Positions 4,984-8,635 of a stretch of 8,635 nucleotides of DNA are shown here, one piece after another. The stretch comes from Candidatus Sulfotelmatobacter sp. GTDB taxonomy: Bacteria > Acidobacteriota > Terriglobia > Terriglobales > Acidobacteriaceae. Position 1 is the first letter of the stretch. Every line of letters begins with the position of its first letter. The notes under the pieces are model-generated. The model did no database searches. It saw nothing but the letters and a program-made list of their open reading frames with translations, and was not told where the DNA came from. Both the position numbers and the translations under genes were made by a program. The DNA lies in assembly GCA_030040725.1 (NCBI GenBank), contig JASHTD010000319.1:1-8635 (forward strand). Reading direction: 5' to 3'.

Positions 4984-6384
4984 ATGATTTCACCTCAGAA
5001 GAGCAAACGCTGGATATATGTTGTCGGGCTGGTGCTGGCGGTTGGCGGCGGAATAACGGCGCAAAATGCCGAGGCACCGGCGAGCGCGGGACCGATGCCA
5101 GCCGACCCGCAGATTGCGGCGGCATTGAAGGAAGTATCGGCGGAGCGTATCCGGGCAAACATCGACAAGCTGGTGAGCTTTGGCACGCGGTCGACAATTT
5201 CGGCGCAGGACGAAGCGTCGATCGCGGCGGGACACGGAATCGGCGCGGCGCGGGAGTGGATCAAAGCAGAATTCGAGAGATATTCGAGAGAATGCGGCGG
5301 ATGTTTGGAGGTGAAGACCGATTCGTTTACCCAGCAGCCGGCGGAGCGGATTCCGCAGCCTACGGTAATCACCAATGTTTATGCGGTTCTAAAAGGGACC
5401 GATCCGGAGAATGCGAAACGGATCGTGCTGGTGACCGGGCATTGCGATTCGAGGCGCAGCGACGTTTTGGACGCGACTGGAGACGCGCCAGGAGCGAACG
5501 ACGACGGCAGCGGGACAGCGGTGAGCCTGGAGTGCGCTCGGGTGTTGAGCAGGATGAAGTTTCCAGCAACGATTATTTTTCTGACGGTTGCGGGCGAGGA
5601 GCAGGGGTTGAACGGCAGCCATCATTTTGCGGAAATGGCGAAAGAGCAGGGGTGGGATGTGGAAGCGGCGCTCAATAACGACATTGTGGGAGGCGACAAG
5701 AGCGCGGAGCAGGATCACTCGGTGGTGCGGGTGTTTTCGGAGGGATTGCCGGCGGCGGCTACGGAGCAGGATATTCGGCGAATTCGCGCGCTGGGCGGGG
5801 AAAACGATTCGTCATCGCGGCAACTGGCGCGCTATATCTACGATGTGGGCGGGAGTTATGACGTGGGCGTGAAGCCGATGCTGGTGTTCCGGCTGGACCG
5901 GTATTTGCGCGGCGGAGATCATTATTCGTTCAATCAGGAGGGGTTTGCAGGCGTGCGATTTACGGAGTACCGCGAAGATTTCCACCATCAGCATCAGAAC
6001 GTGCGCGTGGAAAACGGCATCGAATACGGCGATCTGCCGAAGTTCGTGGATTTTGACTATGTGGCGGATGTGGCGCGGCTGAATGCGGCAACGCTGGCTT
6101 CGCTGGCATCGGCGCCGGCGCCTCCCGCGAATGTGCATCTGCTGACAAAAAATCTGGAGAACGATTCGACGCTGACGTGGGATGTGTCGCCCGGCGGGCG
6201 CGCGGCGGGATATGAAGTTCTATGGCGAGCCACGACCAGTCCGGAATGGGAATACGTCCAAAAGGTAGGGGCTGCGACGCGCGCGACCATGAAACTTTCG
6301 AAGGATAATGTCATCTTTGCGGTGAGGGCGGTCGACGCGGAGGGACATCGAAGCTTGCCGGTAGTGCCGACGCCGGAGCGGTGA
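4984..6384 (+). CDS. Secreted M28 family zinc metallopeptidase with C-terminal FN3 domain
   Basis: The protein has 466 residues. A signal peptide (about 1-30, hydrophobic core 11-24) is followed by the M28 peptidase domain (about 50-375). Likely zinc site residues, by family pattern, are H153 and D155 (in TGHCDS), an Asp of NDDGSG (173-174), base E205 and ligand E206 (in AGEEQGL), D233 (NNDIVG), and a His in the FHHQHQ cluster (334-337). The usual aromatic residue of GHYD is replaced by Cys154. A CGGC pair (104-107) could form a disulfide or bind metal. Residues about 380-460 resemble a fibronectin type III domain, with the LTWDVSPGG and AAGYEVLWR strands and FAVRAVDAEGHRS. Family members are aminopeptidases or carboxypeptidases; the substrate is not predictable. 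ATG at 4984 has GGAG five bases upstream. Ninety bases separate it from the rhomboid gene, so cotranscription is possible. Confidence 0.93.
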   Translation: MISPQKSKRWIYVVGLVLAVGGGITAQNAEAPASAGPMPADPQIAAALKEVSAERIRANIDKLVSFGTRSTISAQDEASIAAGHGIGAAREWIKAEFERYSRECGGCLEVKTDSFTQQPAERIPQPTVITNVYAVLKGTDPENAKRIVLVTGHCDSRRSDVLDATGDAPGANDDGSGTAVSLECARVLSRMKFPATIIFLTVAGEEQGLNGSHHFAEMAKEQGWDVEAALNNDIVGGDKSAEQDHSVVRVFSEGLPAAATEQDIRRIRALGGENDSSSRQLARYIYDVGGSYDVGVKPMLVFRLDRYLRGGDHYSFNQEGFAGVRFTEYREDFHHQHQNVRVENGIEYGDLPKFVDFDYVADVARLNAATLASLASAPAPPANVHLLTKNLENDSTLTWDVSPGGRAAGYEVLWRATTSPEWEYVQKVGAATRATMKLSKDNVIFAVRAVDAEGHRSLPVVPTPER

Positions 6385-6473
6385 GGGCGCGGGTAAGCTG
6401 ATACCATATTCTTTGGCCGGTGGCTGCTTTCCTGCTCAGAGTTGGCGAACAGGCGAGTAGAGGATAAAAGATT

Positions 6474-7319
6474 GTGGCGCTAAGTCGGGGACGCACATTT
6501 TCGTTGAGCTTGCCACCGTTCACCCGCTGGGTAAAGCGGCTGATCCTGATCTACGCGGGCATTTATCTGCTGAACGCGATTCTGGAGGCTGTTTCCCCTC
6601 CCTCCCACTATTGGGTGTTGGGCTACTTGGCCCTCATTCCGCAGGAAGTGGTACACGGGATGATCTGGCAGTTGATTACCTATTCTTTCCTGCACTTTGC
6701 GCTGCTGCACTTTTTGTTCAACGCGCTGGGGCTTTGGATGTTCGGTTCGCAACTGGAGAGCGACTGGGGCACGCAGCGCTTTCTGGAGTTTTACTTCTTC
6801 TGCACAGTTGCCGCAGCGGTAACGACCGTGGCTGTGAGCTACACTCACCTCCTCGGAATGTCTCCGCTGCAGCCTACGATTGGGGCATCGGGCGGAATAT
6901 ACGGGCTGCTGGTGGCATTCGGAATGGTATATGGCGAGAGCGAGATCATGATGTTCCCGCTGCCGTTCCAGATCAAGGCAAAGTATTTTGTCTGGGGCAT
7001 CATTTTTCTTACGCTGGTGTCCGCGATTCAGGAAACGGGCGGCATTGCGAACTTCGCGCACCTCGGCGGGCTGCTGTTCGGATATTTGTACGTGAAATTC
7101 ATGCCAAGCAAGGGGCTGGGATTCTCGGCCTCGGAGCGGTACTTCAGCTTGCGGAATGAATACTACCGCTGGCGGCGGCGGCGGGCGGCGAGAAAGTTTG
7201 AAGTTTACATGCGGAAGCACGACCGCGATGTGCACTTCGACGAGCATGGGAACTACATTCCTCCAGATGACGATGTGCGCAAGGGAAATGGCGGATCGAA
7301 ATCCGGGTGGGTGAATTAG
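6474..7319 (+). CDS. Rhomboid family intramembrane serine protease
   Basis: The protein has 281 residues and about six membrane segments. The catalytic pair is visible: S139 in the GASGG motif and H196 in AHLGG. Upstream, the conserved HxxxxHxxxN pattern (H74, H79, N83, in TYSFLHFALLHFLFNALG) fits the oxyanion-side helix. Rhomboids are known to cut membrane proteins within or near the bilayer; substrates cannot be told from sequence. A charged cytoplasmic C-tail follows (about 215-281) with an Arg-rich stretch (233-241) and a HFDEHGNYIPPDDD segment; this extends past the minimal rhomboid core. The start is GTG at 6474, with GAGGA nine bases upstream. A longer open frame on the opposite strand is a shadow. 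Confidence 0.93.
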   Translation: MALSRGRTFSLSLPPFTRWVKRLILIYAGIYLLNAILEAVSPPSHYWVLGYLALIPQEVVHGMIWQLITYSFLHFALLHFLFNALGLWMFGSQLESDWGTQRFLEFYFFCTVAAAVTTVAVSYTHLLGMSPLQPTIGASGGIYGLLVAFGMVYGESEIMMFPLPFQIKAKYFVWGIIFLTLVSAIQETGGIANFAHLGGLLFGYLYVKFMPSKGLGFSASERYFSLRNEYYRWRRRRAARKFEVYMRKHDRDVHFDEHGNYIPPDDDVRKGNGGSKSGWVN

Positions 7320-7340
7320 CATCTTGGGGAATCGAACAAG

Positions 7341-7422
7341 CAGATTCCTCGCGCGATAGAGCTGCTCGGAATGACAAGTGTTATTTCCTGGCTTAAGCGG
7401 CATGCCGGCGCTCGGAATGACA
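7341..7422. repeat. Two CTCGGAATGACA repeat copies between convergent genes
   Basis: The 12-mer CTCGGAATGACA occurs exactly twice, at 7365-7376 and 7411-7422, 46 bases apart. The first is preceded by AGATTCCTCGCGCGATAGAG, resembling the AGATTCCTCGC...GCTCGGAATGACA repeats I know from soil bacterial genomes. This is a sister form of the CTCAGGATGAC copies at 884-963 and 1697-1784. A perfect 10-bp palindrome CGGCATGCCG (7398-7407) lies between the copies. The 127-base gap between the rhomboid and hydrolase stops shows no T-tailed terminator. Confidence 0.7.
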
Positions 7423-7446
7423 TCAGTTTGAGAGCTTTCGCATCAC

Positions 7447-8127
7447 TCACCGCGTAAACAATGATTCGAATTCCGCGGCAATTTTCTTAGGCAGATCGGT
7501 TTTCTTATTTTTTCCTTTAAATCCCAGATCGTGACCTGCGCTCTCGATCGGCACCAATCGAGTTTTCGCGGGAATCTGCTTGATGGCTTGCTCAAGTTCG
7601 GGGATCGAAGCGAAAGCGTCGCGCGTGCCCTGGATGATGAGCGTAGGCGTGCGGAGATCGGTGAAGTGCTGCGTGCGAAGCTGCTCGGGCTTGCCGGGAG
7701 GATGAAGCGGGTAGGAAAGCAGGAGCAGGCCGGCGATGGTTGAACGGCTCTCCGGTTCTGCGCAGAGAATGCTGCACTGGCGTCCGCCGTAGGATTGGCC
7801 GCCGATGAAAGTGCGATTCGGCGCCATTTTGGCGAGGATAGTGAGAGCGTTTTTGAGGCCGGCGCGGTCGCGCTTGGCATCTCCGGCACCGGGTGGGCCG
7901 TAGGGACGATGCTGACGGTAAGGGAGATCGCAGCGGAGTACGAGATAACCTGCGGCTGCGAAAGTTTCTGCTAACGCAACCAGAAGCGGAGCATTGCAAT
8001 TGCCTCCTGCGCCGTGAGTGAGGAGCAGCGCATCCCCATTGGCAGTTGCGGGACGATGTAGCCATCCGCGCACGAAGGGATCGACGGTGATGTCGGTGAA
8101 TACCTGCGGAGTGAGTTCGCGGGGCAT
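7447..8127 (-). CDS. KANL3/Tex30-type alpha/beta hydrolase (dienelactone-hydrolase-like)
   Basis: The protein has 226 residues with no signal peptide, so it is probably cytoplasmic. It shows a complete catalytic set: nucleophile S112 in the GGQSYGG elbow, acid D170 after the IIQGTRD strand, and H199 in SAGHD. The oxyanion-region motif LLTHGAGG lies at 35-42. The overall pattern (LRCDLPYRQ at 64-72, then a RDRAGL helix) matches the COG3571/KANL3-Tex30 group of predicted alpha/beta hydrolases, whose natural substrates are unknown. It converges with the rhomboid gene. ATG at 8127 is used; AGGG lies only a few bases upstream, a tight spacing, but no better start is visible. Confidence 0.9.
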   Translation of the reverse strand: MPRELTPQVFTDITVDPFVRGWLHRPATANGDALLLTHGAGGNCNAPLLVALAETFAAAGYLVLRCDLPYRQHRPYGPPGAGDAKRDRAGLKNALTILAKMAPNRTFIGGQSYGGRQCSILCAEPESRSTIAGLLLLSYPLHPPGKPEQLRTQHFTDLRTPTLIIQGTRDAFASIPELEQAIKQIPAKTRLVPIESAGHDLGFKGKNKKTDLPKKIAAEFESLFTR

Positions 8128-8155
8128 GTCCCTAATATTAGTTGAGTAGGGCTCT

Positions 8156-8272
8156 CAGCGGCTAAACCCCATGAGCGATGACGTTAAGGAGATTGTTTCC
8201 GGTTTGCCCGTGACTCGGGCAAAACCGGTCAAGCGCTGATCGTGCCCTGCAAGCCCGTGGGTTTAGCCCGCG
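8156..8272. repeat. Nested palindromic intergenic element (MITE- or REP-like)
   Basis: An outer inverted repeat GGCTAAACCC (8160-8169) and GGGTTTAGCC (8259-8268) encloses a second, long hairpin. The inner stem pairs CCGGTTTGCCCG (8199-8210) with CGGGCAAAACCGG (8216-8228), with one bulged base and a five-base loop. No reading frame is needed to explain it. The GGCTAAA-CCC ends and the GCGTGCCCTG-like text inside resemble the GGGCTAAAGCCC dispersed repeats I associate with acidobacterial genomes. It could be a non-autonomous mobile element, a folded RNA, or a bidirectional terminator without a T-tract. Confidence 0.65.
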
Positions 8273-8277
8273 ATGGG

Positions 8278-8286
8278 TGCGATAAT
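8278..8286 (+). promoter_or_regulatory. Candidate extended -10 promoter for the LuxR-type gene
   Basis: TGCGATAAT (8278-8286) matches an extended -10 (TGn followed by a five-of-six TATAAT match). No good -35 lies at the usual distance, as is common for extended -10 promoters. A start near 8293 would leave about 19 leader bases before ATG 8312. It also speaks against an upstream in-frame GTG at 8291 as the translation start. The palindromic element ends just before it. Confidence 0.45.
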
Positions 8287-8311
8287 TTCGGTGACAATCG
8301 TCCGGGAACTT

Positions 8312-8635
8312 ATGAAGCGCCACGTCCTCATGTACGGGTTGATCGGTGGAATCCTGATCGCACTGCTCAGGTGGACCGAGTATCGGTTCCTGGTAGTCGA
8401 ACATTCGATCGAAATCTACGGCGGACTGATCGCGGCGACCTTTGCCGTTCTTGGCATCTGGCTCGGGCTCAAGCTAACAGGAAAACGGAAGACAATTGTT
8501 GTGACTATTCCTGCCGGGACACCGTTCATCCCGGACGAAAGAAAACGAGAGGACCTCCATATCACTCGCCGCGAGCTCGAGATCCTTGAACTGATCGCCC
8601 AGGGCCTGAGCAACCGCGAAATCGCCGAGAAGCTT
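8312..8635 (+). CDS. Membrane-tethered LuxR (GerE)-type regulator, partial
   Basis: The first 108 codons are present and the gene runs off the right edge. Two hydrophobic segments (about 4-20, and 35-56 with EIYGGLIAATFAVLGIWLGL) form a hairpin that would leave both ends in the cytoplasm. A linker (57-83) leads into the start of a LuxR-type HTH: ITRRELEILELIAQGLSNRE and then IAEKL (84-108). The T-x-R-E-x-E-x-L and G-x-S-N-x-E-I-A patterns are diagnostic. The recognition helix lies past the window. No receiver or ligand-binding domain precedes the HTH. Similar two-TM LuxR proteins occur in Acidobacteria and Bacteroidetes as I recall; targets are unknown. ATG at 8312 has a GGGA nearby; a GTG at 8291 is the alternative. 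Confidence 0.88.
   Translation, partial: MKRHVLMYGLIGGILIALLRWTEYRFLVVEHSIEIYGGLIAATFAVLGIWLGLKLTGKRKTIVVTIPAGTPFIPDERKREDLHITRRELEILELIAQGLSNREIAEKL

Noticed and set aside
6442..6470. Promoter-like TTGGCG and TAAAAG, 17 bases apart, before the rhomboid gene
   Set aside because: A start there would fall at the GTG itself and leave out the ribosome binding site at 6460-6464, so it is more likely chance.
6480..7403. Minus-strand open frame of 307 codons opposite the rhomboid gene, longer than the rhomboid itself
   Set aside because: The plus strand carries the full rhomboid motifs and a ribosome binding site; the opposite product has low-complexity, Gln/Arg-rich composition and no domain. It is a high-GC shadow.
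8242..8589. Plus-strand open frame of 115 codons overlapping the LuxR-type gene in another frame
   Set aside because: It runs through the palindromic element and out of frame with the clear TM-HTH protein; its product is Arg/Pro-rich with no motif.

Overview
The window looks like a chromosomal segment of an acidobacterium (Koribacter/Terriglobia-like), although no rRNA or marker gene is present to prove it. The clues are moderately high GC, small secreted carboxypeptidase-regulatory-like (transthyretin-fold) proteins, a DUF4034 protein, an M28 peptidase ending in a fibronectin type III domain, a two-TM LuxR-type regulator, and many short dispersed intergenic repeats ending in CTCAGGATGAC or CTCGGAATGACA. 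This assignment is inference from gene content.

Layout. Bases 2-70 are the last codons of hemB (+). A 300-base gap holding a 34-bp tandem repeat follows. Two minus-strand genes come next, probably separate units: a YtxH-like membrane protein (379-753, with a terminator whose loop contains the stop codon) and lemA (1012-1599). From 4758 down to 1877 lies a compact five-gene minus-strand operon: a LysW-like zinc ribbon, a secreted CarboxypepD_reg protein, a secreted DUF4034 protein, a second secreted CarboxypepD_reg protein, and a secreted orphan. It starts in a divergent promoter region near 4800 and ends at a strong intrinsic terminator (1818-1848). Divergent from it, on the plus strand, are a secreted M28 metallopeptidase (4984-6384) and a rhomboid-type intramembrane serine protease (6474-7319). 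A KANL3/Tex30-type alpha/beta hydrolase (7447-8127) converges on them. A palindromic repeat element and an extended -10 promoter then precede a membrane-tethered LuxR-family regulator that runs off the right edge.

How the genes fit together. Most products belong to the envelope: LemA, YtxH, four exported operon products, an exported peptidase and a membrane protease. The best candidate for an undescribed system is the five-gene operon, in which a cytoplasmic LysW-type carrier-like protein is translationally overlapped (41 nt) with exported beta-sandwich proteins. No LysX, LysZ or other lysine/arginine enzyme is visible nearby, so its role is open. Window-edge genes (hemB, the LuxR regulator) are incomplete only because of the cut.
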